A DNA stretch of 64,000 nt. Origin: Theristus sp. LFF4_11 (taxonomy: Eukaryota; Nematoda; Chromadorea; Monhysterida; Xyalidae). A program made the translations under genes and the position numbers. The notes beneath the pieces were generated by a model. It saw only the letters and a list, made by a program, of their open reading frames with translations. It did no database searches and was not told the origin of the DNA. Position 1 is the first letter of the stretch, and every line of letters starts with the position of its first letter. Positions 20,785 through 31,607 of this stretch are shown piece by piece. The stretch lies in the NCBI GenBank assembly GCA_030248135.1, contig JASANC010001009.1, positions 62,001 through 126,000 on the forward strand, given 5' to 3'.

Positions 20785-21285
20785 GAAAAAAACCGTCTTT
20801 TATTTTTGTGAAAAGAAACCGTTTTTTACGGTTTCAAAACTGTTTTTTCCAGGACTTTTTTCTAGAAAATGGTTTTGCAGATTCAGAATTTGCTCTGGAT
20901 TTTGCCAAACACAAAGCTGGATAAAACATGTTCTTGTCGGTTTTGTAAATCAGGGTTGTTAAAAAAACAAAAAAGCCGATTTTTTTGAAACAAAACTTTT
21001 TGAGCGTCGCAAAGCCTGCCTTAATATTTCCGATGCAGCCAAGGTGACATTGTGAATTCTGAGTTTCCTTTCCGAGCTGCACCGTCTGCAAGCGCTACGT
21101 TGGTTGGTTGCTGTTTCGTGTCGTGTCGTGGCGTCGTCATCATAATTGATCGATTTTCAAGCCGGTTGTAAATTCAGATTTTCTGTTGGTAAAAACCGGT
21201 TTTTGGCGTGAAAAAACGGTTAAAACCGGTTTATATTCACGAAAAAACCGTTCTTCCTCCGTGGCTTGCCATCTCTAAATCTACT
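20785..21285. mobile_element. hAT-like MITE (family E), split by a nested element
   Basis: Resembles the intact copy at 34072-34454. Shared words include GTGAAA(A)GAAACC, GCTGGATAAAAC, TTCAGATTT.CTGTTGGTAAA and an end GCCATCTCTA against GCCATCCCTA. It is interrupted at 20951-21171 by another element. The left boundary is approximate. Confidence 0.5.
20951..21171. mobile_element. Nested hAT-like element, 221 bp
   Basis: Flanked by the 8-bp direct repeat TTGTAAAT at 20943-20950 and 21172-21179. It starts CAGGGTTGTTAAAAAAAC and ends CAAGCCGG, an imperfect inverted pair. It interrupts the family E element at a point where the uninterrupted copy near 34280-34380 reads on. Confidence 0.6.
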
Positions 21286-21361
21286 TACCATTTTTGGTTC
21301 AAACGCCGCTAATTTAACCTGTTTATTAATAGCAACATTTCATCCTGCATAGGGTTGTTAA

Positions 21362-21928
21362 CAGTACCGAAGACGAGGGGGGTGGGGGGGTACACCCCCC
21401 CAGAGCACCCGAGACCTCCGCGTGGGGGGGGGGGGGGGGGTCACGCGACACCCACCCCCCAAAACCTGACACTGGACCATCCACACCCCCCCTCGAAATT
21501 TGCTGGACACCCCCCCACCCCCCCCCCCTAGATGGACCTAAGTAACAGTGACACCCCCCAAAAATTTTCTCGGACCACCCAAAAATCATGAATTTTTGCT
21601 CAAAAATCATGATTTTTTGTCTTTAAAGTCTATAATATAAGCTAAATATATGATAACTTGACATTCTTCATTGTAATTTCAAAGATTTTGCAGCAAAATT
21701 TAGCGTTTTTCCTTCAAAATTTAAGCGAAAAAATCTCATGGGTGGGGTGGGGGGTGTGCACCCCCCCCCAGAAAATTTTCTACAATAGTGCACCCCCCCA
21801 TGGCCCACGCCTGGGGGGGGGTGTCACTGTACCATGACTGACACCCCCCACTGAAAAATTTTCGGCACCCCCCCCCCCCACGTGACGACACCCCCCCCCT
21901 CGAAAATTTGCTTTCGCCTTCGGTACTG
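21362..21928. mobile_element. Nested hAT-like element with G/C-tract interior
   Basis: Flanked by the 8-bp direct repeat GTTGTTAA at 21354-21361 and 21929-21936. Termini are CAGTACCGAAG and CTTCGGTACTG. The interior has many G7-G19 and C7-C10 tracts, and no transposase. It sits 12 bp inside the left end of the 21350-28253 composite. Confidence 0.78.
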
Positions 21929-23173
21929 GTTGTTAAACAAAAATGAAATTTTTTTTTTAAAAAAGTGATTAAAAAACAAAAATGCCGATTTAAAAAAAAA
22001 TTCGAAAAATTTTCTTCTAATATGCTCTGAAAACCTCAATTTTGGCACAATTTTTCGAAAGTTCAACAAAAATTTTCTTTGATTATACCTCGTAAAACCT
22101 TTAGCAGTCGATTTTGGGCCGTTTTACCGACTGATTTTAGGCTACGACAACATCTGCGATGAAGTTTTTGAGCGTCCCAAAGCTTGGCCTACCATTTCCG
22201 ATGCAGATAAGGTGACGACTCGCCTCGCAGAGCGTCCGATTGTGCTCGCTGCTCCGTTTGCAAGCGCTACGTTGTCTGGTTGCTTGCTGCTTCGTGTCGT
22301 GTCGTCGCGACACCATCAGAAGAATTGATCGAATTTCAAGGCGGTATGTTTGTCTTCACTTTAGCATTAGTTTAGCTGGGGACAATTAGTGACGTTTTGA
22401 TTGATTGATTGATTTTATTACGCTCTCAGATTCCCAGTTTTCTTTGAAAGCAAATCAAAACAAAGCAATTGTATGATCCAATAGCCTAACAAAACGCCTC
22501 AAAGTCAAAACAACAGAATGCCTCAAAGTAAGTGGAATCAGAAAGGAAATGACATGAAAATGTCCGGTTTTTAAGTGAACTGTTAACACAACTGAGGAAA
22601 AAAGTCAACCGAAACAAACACTCAAACACTACAACACAGTCAAGACACGACACTACAAAACAAAACAATCCGACTCCGACAGTCAGACTGAAACTGAAAC
22701 TGCTGATTGAAAAAAAAACTAAGACATATAAATCCGGTTGGTAAATTACGAGTTCGTCGAATCGCTGGTTTACGAAAAACCACATCGCACGAAGTTCATA
22801 GCTGTCGCAGCACACGCACACAAAGCGAATCACTGACGGGCACGAGCACACAAATGAAGCAAAATCAAGTAAGCGGCTGTCACAATCTCGACCGTTTGGG
22901 GCAAGTTGTCTGGAACTATCGAGATGGAAAATTAGATACTATAGACCTAATTTTGTGATTGAAGATGTTGACGAGAAAGGTTGGCAGGAGAATTTGTAAT
23001 TTACATTGAAAGTTCGTGAGAAGCGAGAAGCTTTTGGACAGACAGGGTCAAGCCGGCGGAACTCCAATACAAAAAATTAAAATGAATTGATTTGAGACTG
23101 AGATTGGCGCGAATGAAAGACGCATCCCTTTAAAGCGGAAGTTTTCGGGTAGGAAGCGGACTCTCCTGTAGAT

Positions 23174-24766
23174 TTATATCAAAATTGTCGAGTATTTTGT
23201 TTCAGCGAATTTCAGCACAAGGTCCCGGTCTCTCAGCAACAGAGATTTCCTGAAAGTAGTGACTGAAGTGGAGGCAACCGTAGCTTGACTCAATGAATTC
23301 CAGAGAACAACAGTTCTCGTTCCCCAGAAATTTTTGCGGACGGACGTATTTACCATCGGAACCTTCAACCTAAGAGAGTGACCCCTGGTGCCAATTTCTC
23401 CTTCGTGAACCTGAAAAAACTCCACAGACTCGGGGATATGGCATTTATGTGTGAGAATCTTGTAAACTAAAATTAAATCTGAAATTATGCGCTGGACGAA
23501 AAGCGGCAGAAGCTGGAGGTCGTCCATTCTTTTCTGGTAACTATCACCTAAATCAACTCCTTGAACGTATTTGGTGAAACTTCGTTGAACGGATTCTACT
23601 CTTCTGCAGTCCCCTATAAACAACGGCGACCAGACGCTGGGGCAAAAAGTTAATCTTGGAACAATCACCGTTTTAAACAGTTTCAGCTGAAGATTTTGGG
23701 TTTTTACTCTGAGACATCTAGACATCAACCCACAACCACTTCTTGATTTAGCTACAACCCTTGTAATGTGTTCTTTAAAAGTTAAATTACTGTCCATGAT
23801 GACTCCCAAGTCTCTGACCGTTGATTGATGCTCAATTTCGTTCCCATCTATGTAGTATTTGAAACCAGGGTTGAGACGCGATTGAATATGCAAGCAAACA
23901 GTTTTGTTTACAGAGAGTTTGAGCTTGTTTCTTTGCATCCAATCATTTATAGCATCTATGTCCTCCTGAAGTAGGGAGCGGTCGTAGTCAGACGACACTT
24001 CTTTATATAACTTAACGTCGTCAGCGTAGATAAACATCTTGCTGTGTTTTATCACTGATGGGAGGTCATTTATGAATAGCGCAAAAAGGATAGGTCCCAA
24101 GACTGAACCCTGAGGAACTCCTGAAGTCACCCTACACGATTTTGACCGCATTCTACCTACCTTAACTGTTTGTGAACGCTCGCGGAGGTAAGCGCCAACC
24201 CATTGAATCAAAACTTCATCAAATCCAAAGGTGCCCAGTTTCTCTAGAAGAATTTTGTGATTCACTGTGTCGAAAGCTTTAGAAATATCTAGATAAATGA
24301 CATCAACTGGATAATTACAATCCCAACTACGTGTCCAATCATTCAAGCAGCATAATAGCTGTATTTCAACGCTACGCCCAGGGAGAAAGCCGAACTGAAA
24401 TGGCGACAGTACCGAATTTTCAACACAAAATTTTAAAATGCTATCCTTCAATAAGTCCTCGAAGACTTTGCACAAATTGGATGTCAATGACACAGGGCGG
24501 TAATCCACAAGGTTTGGACTACGTCCCTTTTTGGGAATTGGTTGAACGATCGCGGATCTCCAATTTGGCGGAACATCCGACAAGAAGAGCGACGCATTGA
24601 ATATCGAAGCTAAAGGCTCGGCCAAAAAAACAGCCAATTTTTTCAAGAAGATACCTGGGATTGCGTCTGGACCAACTGATGATTTATTCTTTAGTCGTCT
24701 AAGTGAGTTGAAGACCTCCCTTTCGGTAAAATGACTGAGTGTGCTACGCGTGGCAATACTATCCAA
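23174..24766 (-). pseudogene. LINE ORF2, reverse transcriptase part
   Basis: A 530-residue open frame. Reverse transcriptase landmarks in order: VGPDAIPG, WRSAIVQPIPKKG, DYRPVSLTS, FGFLPGRS, YLDISKAFDTVNH, SGVPQGSVLGPILFALFIND, and the catalytic YADD box in MFIYADDVKLY. A C-terminal domain follows (WSPLFIGDCRRVESVQRSF). The role is target-primed reverse transcription. The frame should join the endonuclease, but a frameshift near 24770-24800 separates it from the segment ending at 24691. Confidence 0.92.
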
Positions 24767-25320
24767 TCGGGTGTTATCGTGAGTCTCGCTCTCTTCAAAA
24801 ATCGAGCTAAAAACTCACTGAACCCATCAGCCTTCTCCTTATCTGTAAACAAATGCGTTCCGTTCTTGTCCATTAACACTGGAAGAGTGTTATTGTCAGA
24901 GAACTTACTCTTTACGTAAGTCCAAAATTTTTTTGGATCGGGGCTCGATAGTGCAGATTTTTCGGCCAGATATGCTTCGCGGCGTCTTCGTTTGTTAATC
25001 AACTTATTTACAGCTCTGAGTGACAAGAACTGGTTTATGTTTCTTTTGGAAGGGTTTTTAAACCGTTTTTTTAATCTCATCTGAGTATTCAGGAGCCGTT
25101 GAAGAGCTGGGCTCCAGGTTTGCTGTCTGCCTGATCGATTGGATATTCTAGCGATTGGAACAAAAGAGCGTATGAGGAAACGACAAGTTTCTTCGAACTT
25201 CCAGCACATGGAAGTTGCATCCGGACAATTCCTGAAAAACAGGGACCAACTACCCAGTACATTTTCGCTTTGCTCATTTTGCGGATCTGGTGAATTTTGC
25301 GACGTCAGGAAATGACGCAA
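24691..25320 (-). pseudogene. LINE ORF2, linker between endonuclease and reverse transcriptase
   Basis: A 209-residue frame with the basic, helical linker seen in CR1/jockey-type elements (RRREAYLAEKSALSSPDPKK, FWTYVKSKF). It begins in a different frame from the endonuclease, with an indel near 25350, and leaves the reverse-transcriptase frame near 24790. Confidence 0.8.
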
Positions 25321-26123
25321 ATCATCCCAGTTGGTTTTTTTGAAGTCCCGAAATCGTGTCGGGACTTCTTACTCGGACAAATAGTGATTGCAGAAATGAG
25401 TCTAATAGATTGATGGTCGCTGAACGAATCATCCGGTCCAAAGGGGCTTGCCAACTCCAAATGGTCCACAAAACATTTCGACGACAAAAAAACGAGATCC
25501 AAAAAGTTTCGTCCTCTCGTCGGTTTATCTACAACTTGCTCTAACCCTAAGTCTGCCATAAAGTTCACAAATTCTCGACTAACCTTGGAAATGTTGGTTC
25601 TCAAGTTGGTATCCCAAAACACATCGGGAAAGTTAAAATCCCCGAAAATAAACGCTCCTAAACCAACTTCAGATTGAATTCGGAGTGTCTCCAAGAACAG
25701 GTTCCAGGAATTTCCCCCCAAAGTAATCAATCGTGGTGGACAATACATTATTCCCAAGCCAAAGCACTTCTTATTGATAAAAAATTTGAGACTGAGAAAT
25801 TCAAAATCTGCACACGTGTGAGTTTTAGCTATATCCAAAGTCGCATTAATCCCAATTGGCACTAAACATAAGATCCCACCACCTCGAGTTCCCGTCATCC
25901 GATCTAATCGAAACACTTGGAAATCTCCATTTTTACTTAAAATTGCGTCAGAAACCGTTGAGTCAAGCCACGTTTCCACAAAGATGTATATTGTAGATTT
26001 GCTATCCACATCAGTCAACCACTCCAAAGCCTCCCGTCTACCCGAAGAGAGTAGCGACCTTGCGTTACAGAAATAGAAAGACAATTTTTTTATTTTCACT
26101 TCCCAGTAACGGTCTGTTTCCAT
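25305..26123 (-). pseudogene. LINE ORF2, apurinic/apyrimidinic-like endonuclease
   Basis: A 272-residue frame starting METDRYWEVK. Endonuclease landmarks: FCNARSLLS, a metal-site region FVETWLDS, FRLDRMTGTRGGGI, GIMYCPP, GDFNFPDVFWD, PTRGRNFLDLVF and the terminal SDHQSIR. All expected catalytic positions appear present. It nicks target DNA for LINE insertion. The frame ends early (GMICVIS) because of a one-base shift near 25350. Confidence 0.9.
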
Positions 26124-26159
26124 TCACGCCAACAAGAGAGCCGCGGACCTAACCCTGCC

Positions 26160-26571
26160 CATCGGGGACTGGACCAGATTGTGACAGCTCGCGATCCATC
26201 CTGTCAGTGAGACCGATGTCGAAGGGGAAAGAATAGAACTGCATGCGCCAACCGGATCCAGAACTGTTGGGCACCCTCTCGTAGATGGCGTGCGCATCAT
26301 TCCCGGACCCCCTCAGCACAAACGTCCTACCCCTCCCCTGAATCGCTCACGAACATGATGGAGCACGTCCCTAGCACGAAAGTCAATCACCCGCTGAACA
26401 TGGGTCAGATCCGCTCGAACAAAGCACTTAGCTGTCTGCTGTGATCGTCCTGCGTTCAGCGCCGCTGCTGCGTCCTTGCCCATCAACAGCTCCTTTGTGC
26501 GCCCCTCATCGTCAATCAACACCTTGAGCGGACGAGGTCGAGTGCGGCGACCACCAGAACGCGTCGCGTCA
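26160..26571 (-). pseudogene. LINE ORF1, 3' fragment
   Basis: Downstream half of ORF1 after the nested insertion: RPRPLKVLIDDEGRTKELLM then KDAAAALN, and FVRADLTHVQRVIDF. This matches the usual C-terminal pattern of CR1/L2 ORF1 proteins. A frameshift near 26325 moves the rest (GRTFVLRGSGNDAHAIYERV) into another frame. Confidence 0.75.
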
Positions 26572-27314
26572 CACAGGGAGCCATCACTTAATGATGGAAA
26601 TGATGAATTGTTAATAATAAATGATGGAGCACATCAAACCGTAGGTAAGGCAAACATCAACAGTATGTCCCACCCGGAAGATGTCAATACAACCGTAGGT
26701 AAGGCAAACATCATCAAAATCAGCCACAGCAAGAAGTCACATAATCATCAGCGCATTAACAGCATGGGTACTTGTTGCGTATATTATAGTGCGCGATTTC
26801 ATTGAGGGGGAATTTGGTAATTATGTGAATTATGCCTTGATGATGTGTACTACGTACTGATGATGTGTTCATAAAACCATAACAGTACGTAGTACACATC
26901 ATCAATGCATAATTCATATCGGGATGTACTGCTGATTTGGAAAAGTTTTTATGAGCAAATCATCAGTATGTAGCACACATCATCAAGGGCTAACACGTTG
27001 ATGGCAGAAACATATCATAACATATAAACAGCACATCACAGCGCATCATAAGTTATGGGTTGCCTCTGTTGACAAAGTAAACCATTTTACTGATGCGTTG
27101 TTAACGTGGAAGATGTTGGTAATAAAGAAAATCACGCAAAACTACCGTAATCCTGTAATGTTGATTTTGAAGATGTGCGTTTATGTGCATCATGCAAAGT
27201 GAGAAAGGGGTTTCAATCAACAGGACACTCGCCTGATGATGCGTTTTGAGCCATAGCACATTAACACATCATCAACAGTGTATCATCTCTATCAATAAGT
27301 GACGGCTCCCTGTG
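26572..27314. mobile_element. 743-bp inverted-repeat element inserted in LINE ORF1
   Basis: The termini are inverted copies: CACAGGGAGCCATCACTTAA and the complement of CACAGGGAGCCGTCACTTAT. On either side ORF1 resumes (MGSVATFAA upstream, DATRSGG downstream). The interior is AT-rich, with many GATGATGTG/CACATCATC words and a large palindrome around 26830-26915 (ATGATGTGTACTACGTACTG and its complement). There is no coding capacity. Confidence 0.72.
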
Positions 27315-27921
27315 CAGCAAATGTGGCAACGGAGCCCATCCGAAAACATTCGCGCACCGACGTCGGCGCTCCGCCCAGCTGCGCCACCAAAGCTCTGACC
27401 GCCGCCAGTTCCGGATTGAGTTCCGGGTCACCGCGACTTGCCTCAGTTGCTGTGAACGGCGGCTGCTCTTCTTGCAGGTTCTCAATGACGCAATTGTTTT
27501 TCTTTTTCTGCCGCTGCGTCACTTCATCCTGTGTCGCGAAGTCACGGCGAGCCGCTTGGTCGATGTTGAAGAATTCTTGAGTGTCAGGGGGCAGCGCAGC
27601 CAAATGCGCCGGTGGCCGGCCGTACGAAGGGTCGATTGTCGATTCATCCGGAGTTTTGCCCGAGTTCTGTTGCCACTCTTTCAGTTCCCGAAGCAAAGTC
27701 GCATTTTCTTCACGCTGCTGCTTCATTTCTTCAAGTAGTTTTGTCACGAGATCAACCAGTCGCAATAAAGTTTGATTCACATTTGCAGATTCAGAATCCG
27801 GGTTTTTGTTTTCAGGATTTTTATTCGGCATTATTTTCGATTGTTTTGTCGTTTTCGAATTATCTGGACTGAATGCCACTGCAGGCGCTCGTTTTCGTTC
27901 TGATTTTCGCGTTGACGACAT
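27315..27921 (-). pseudogene. LINE ORF1, 5' fragment
   Basis: Starts MSSTRKSERKRAPAV. It has a predicted coiled coil (NQTLLRLVDLVTKLLEEMKQ then QREENATLLRELKEWQQ) and then the start of an RRM-like region (QRQKKKNNCVIENLQEEQP, VRALVAQLGGAPTSVRECFR). ORF1 proteins of CR1/L2 elements bind the LINE RNA. It is cut by the 26572-27314 insertion. Confidence 0.82.
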
Positions 27922-28261
27922 GCTTTATCCGATAAATCTGGAATATATGAGGCACCGCAAAGTCGGGCCTTGGGCTGTGTATGGGTAAATACCATACAGT
28001 AAATACAGTAAATGTTTTGGAGGTCAAAACACAAGAAGAGGCGTGGTGACGGTTTGGAAAAGGGGTAATTGAGGTCACCAAAACAAAATCTGCAGAGTTC
28101 CGCCATACGGGAGTCATTCGGGAGGCGCTTGCATATCATATGTGGTTCTTCGGACTCCCTGATTGATTTAGCACAACTTTGATTTTTGAAATTTAAAAAA
28201 AAATTTTAAAAAACAAAACAAAAATGACGATTTTTGTTTTTTTAACAACCCTAATCCTGCA

Positions 28262-28467
28262 ATTTGTTTTTATGGAAAATGTTCATTTGGTCATTTTTGG
28301 TCGCCTGAAAAAACTGGACAAATTTCCGAAATAAAAAATTCCGACAACATTCTACCCATACTACGAATCCTGGAGCAGACAGCAGATGCTTTATTAACCA
28401 AAACATTCCAGCGATGATTTGATTGAATGACACTCTGTGGCCAGCAACAACGGGACAAACAAAAAAA
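28262..28467 (+). promoter_or_regulatory. Putative BPNT2 promoter/5' UTR remnant
   Basis: Only about 206 bp separate the right target-site duplication of the 6.9-kb composite insertion from the BPNT2 start codon. Original sequence further upstream now lies left of 21342. No TATA box was identified. Confidence 0.35.
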
Positions 28468-31400
28468 ATGCAAGTGCAGCCAAAGTATCGCAATGTGGCG
28501 ATCGCCGTCGTCGCGCTGTTCTTCATCTATCTGTTCTACATCTTGTTCGGACCGAACAGCGGCGGTGAATTGATTCCGCCCGATTTGAATATCGACCTTC
28601 AGCAGTTGATCAGTTACTGTGTGTTGGCGGTGGAGTCGGGTGGATTCGCCGTGAGACGGGTGAGTGAAATGGGTGTTTCGAAAATAATAACAGGAACAAG
28701 GTACACTTTTATCGAATGAAAAACCCCTAACGCTGTGGGGCTTTCATTTGAGGTTTTTGTACCGAAGTCGACGACAAATTTTCGAGGGGGGAAAGAGAGG
28801 CGGAGGCCGAAGGGCTGCCAAAAATTTTCAGGGGGAGTGTCAGTCGATTGTCAATCATACTGCATAGGCGTGGCGTTTCTCTTATTTTAGAGGGATCGTC
28901 AGTCATTACGATACAAGCAAGTAAAGTGCCACAAATTTTGCGAATTGTTACCGTTGGAGTTCGCGGCATTTTTGTGCCTGCTCTGCTTCGAATAATAGAA
29001 ATTGAACGAAGACATAAAAATTTCGCCGACAGGTGCACGATGAGAAGCGGTTGAACGCGAAAGTGAAGTCAAAAACGAATGAGGGCGCTGATGAGTACGT
29101 CACGAAGGCGGATCTCGTCTCGAACGCAATCATGATGGATTTACTTCTGAAGTTTCCGGGCATCCGGGTGTGTTTTCTTTCGATCGGACCGTTTTTCCAA
29201 ATCGACACGGGTTGTTTGTTGTGTCATGTGAATGCAACGCATTAAAACGGATGACTGAGGGTTACAGTGGGAAATAAAGCCAGTTTTTTTTGGGAAAAAC
29301 CGGTTTTATTTTTGTTTTTCTTGCAAAAATAAAAAAACCGTTTTTTTCCTAAGAAATTTTCGGAAATTTTGGTAGTTGAATGAAAACATTTGGACGATGA
29401 TATCGCAGAACCGCATTTTGCAAACCTCAGAAAACGAACGGTGCCAAACTCAAATTGAACTTCACTCTACTGAAAAATACCTCCAAGGGGCACGTTTTGG
29501 AAATTGGTGCCGGGAAAAATTCGGAAATAAAGCGGTTTTAAACCGAAAGTAAAACCGTTCTTTAACCTGGCAATATAAGAAAACGGTGTCTGTTTTACCG
29601 TCGCTAAACGGACAACATCCTGCCGTCTCATCTCACAGAAGTAACTTTTTTTATTTATTTGTTCGCGAGCCGGTTCCGGAAGCCCTAAGGTACCAAACTC
29701 CGGCGGAAACGGGCAATACTGCCCCGAGCCCAATTTACCCTCGGCTCCGGAGAGAGTAGACCATTAGATCTTGTTGGTCACTTTAGTTTCTCCATTGTGT
29801 CTTGTTCTGAAACGTCAATCAGTGTCTTTCGCTCGCATTCTCCTCTTGCAGACGGTCAGCGAGGAGAAGAACGCCAAGATCAACATCGAGCCGTACAAAA
29901 CGGACAAATACGAACTGTGGCAGGCAAGCGAGGATGTGCTGAAAGGCATCCCGAGCGAGTATGTGCCGCTGGCCGACGTCGTCGTTTGGGTCGATCCGCT
30001 CGATGCGACCCAGGAGTTCACTGGTTCGAGGGGGGGGGCGGGGGCATTGTTAAGATATGATGACCATGACTTGACGTGTGCGAAAAGCCGTTTGTTTTGA
30101 ATTTTCCGAAGAGAACGTTAACAGGTTTCCTTGTCGTTTTTCTAGATACTCACCTGGCACATCCAATATTTGACCAAACTTCTTTTTGCGATATAAACTG
30201 TGGTTTTTGCAATATTGATAATCAAATTGGGCTTGTGACAAAAGTACTTTGCTGGGAACTGGCCTAAAAATCGTACACCGTTATAATTCGAAACACCGAA
30301 CAAAAAAGTTCCAAATTTTGTATTTGTGACTGAAGATGAAAATAGTCATTTCGGTAAAAACCAAATCCACATTCCCAAACCAAGGCACACGCGTTTTCTT
30401 GTTCTCATAAAAATTGCCATGCTGCGGCTTTCTTATTGAAACCAATTCGTCTCACAGAAGACTTACTGCACTACGTCACTGTGATGATGTGTATCGCCGT
30501 GAAGGGACGCCCAAAGTTCGGCATCATATATCGGCCATTCTCAAAGCAAATCGGTGAGCGAACAAACGTTCTCGTTCGAAGTTAGATGACTTGGTGTTTT
30601 TTTTTCTTCAAAATTTGGTGTTGCACCGAAATGACGTCATTTGCTAAAAAACGTGAGCATTTCATGCAGAGCCAACCGGACGGTTTTTGCTGACCTCTTC
30701 ATGTGCAAAAGTAGGTAGCTCAGAGGTCAAGCGAACTGAGAAGAAATTCGGGTGAAAATAACGTCATTTGCGGTCGTCAACTCTGAATTACCTGAGCTTT
30801 CAGCTGATTGGCTGGTGATGACGTCCATGTGCCTGCATGCATTCCGTGCAGGACTACAGACTCCACAGTAATGCCCTGCACAGAATGCATTGCATGCATC
30901 ACGTGACGATCACCAACCAACCAATCAGCCGATTGATTGCCAATAATAGAGAGTTAGACAATAACTAAAGCGGCATCCATGAAGCAGTATTTGGTGACGC
31001 GTAGCTAGTGTTATAACATAGCTACGCGGTCACTGAATAGGGCTTCATGAATGCACCGTAACGAACCAACCAAACTGTCTGTTTGTGCCGCTCTCTCAAA
31101 CAACCAAACTGCCATTCTCTAGTGTGGGGCCTCGTCGGTCACCGCGTGTACACCTCATACGGCACCAACAATGCCACGTCGTTCGATGCGCTAAACCCCT
31201 CCGGCAACAGCGGTGTACCACCGCCACCATCAACGACCATCGTCGTCTCCCGTTCGCACGCGGGCGACGTGCGCACGCTGGCCGCAGCGGCGTTCGGCGG
31301 CCGATTCACGGTCGAGTCGGCCGGCGGCGCCGGCTACAAATCGCTACGCGTCCTGAATGCCACCGCGGCGCTGTACCTCCATTTGACGGCGATCAAAAAG

Positions 31401-31607
31401 TGGGACATTTGCGCGGGTGACGCGATTTTGCGAGCGGCTGGCGGGCAGATGCTGACGCTGAATGGCGACACGATCACGTATTTCGCGGGCGAATCGCCGA
31501 GCTTGAACGACGGTCTATTGGCGGCCGTACGGACACCGTACCGGTTTCTGTCGCAGATTCAGAGCGCGCGCAAACAGCAACGGAGTGGCGTCACGGAGAA
31601 GACGTGA
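28468..31607 (+). CDS. BPNT2: Golgi-resident PAP phosphatase, BPNT2/IMPAD1 type (5 exons)
   Basis: Exons: 28468-28659, 29033-29167, 29852-30023, 30458-30553, 31123-31607; phases agree and give 359 residues, the same length I recall for human BPNT2. An uncleaved N-terminal anchor (residues about 9-27, VAIAVVALFFIYLFYILFG) predicts a type II Golgi membrane protein with a lumenal catalytic domain. Inositol-monophosphatase-family metal motifs are all present: VSEE (about 111-114), WVDPLDATQEF (Asp 157 and Asp 160) and KKWDICAGDAIL (Asp 293). The family removes the 3'-phosphate from phosphoadenosine phosphate, the by-product of sulphotransferases, and so supports sulphation of glycosaminoglycans. 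A loop with four prolines (VPPPPST) sits in exon 5. Confidence 0.93.
29497..29610. repeat. ACCGG-rich repeat, copy 2
   Basis: Lies in intron 2 of BPNT2. Shares CACGTTTTGGAAATTGG, GGAAATAAAGCGGTTTTAAA and ACCTGGCAAT with 15380-15500. A further degenerate ACCGGTTTT-rich stretch lies at 29278-29350. Confidence 0.5.
29661..29811. repeat. SINE-like repeat, copy 1
   Basis: About 150 bp nearly shared with 38621-38770: GTTCGCG.GCCGGTTCCGGAA, CCCTAAGGTA.CAAACTCCGG, GAGCCCAATTTACCCTCGGC, TAGACCATTAG and TTTCTCCATTGTG. It lies in intron 2 of BPNT2. No coding capacity is seen. Confidence 0.6.
30784..30962. mobile_element. MITE family A, copy 3
   Basis: Lies in intron 4 of BPNT2. The arms are TTTCAGCTGATTGGCTGGTG and ACCAACCAACCAATCAGCCG, separated by a GC-rich centre with repeated GCATGC words. 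A family B copy follows directly. Confidence 0.6.
30967..31062. mobile_element. MITE family B, copy 3
   Basis: GGCATCCATGAAGCAGTATT then TGGTGACGCGTAGCTAG, and the complementary TAGCTACGCGGTCACTGAAT with GGCTTCATGAATGCACC. It lies in intron 4 of BPNT2, 60 bp before the last exon. Confidence 0.65.

Larger units (their letters stand above)
22397..28160 (-). mobile_element. CR1/L2-like non-LTR retrotransposon (LINE), decayed
   Basis: On the minus strand it carries a coiled-coil/RRM-like ORF1 and an ORF2 with apurinic endonuclease then reverse transcriptase. The minus-strand 3' end is AATAAAATCAATCAATCAAT, a short tandem tail usual for these elements. The 5' boundary near 28160 is approximate. 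At least three frameshifts and one nested insertion show that it is dead, but the well-preserved protein similarity points to a fairly recent arrival. Confidence 0.85.
21350..28253. mobile_element. Composite hAT-like insertion, about 6.9 kb
   Basis: The ends are inverted copies: TAGGGTTGTTAA at 21350 and TTAACAACCCTA ending at 28253. The 8-bp direct repeat ATCCTGCA stands immediately outside at 21342-21349 and 28254-28261. An 8-bp duplication with TAGGG/CAGGG-type termini is typical of hAT transposons. No hAT transposase is seen. The interior was enlarged by later insertions: a 567-bp hAT-like element, a LINE, and a 743-bp element inside the LINE. Confidence 0.75.
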
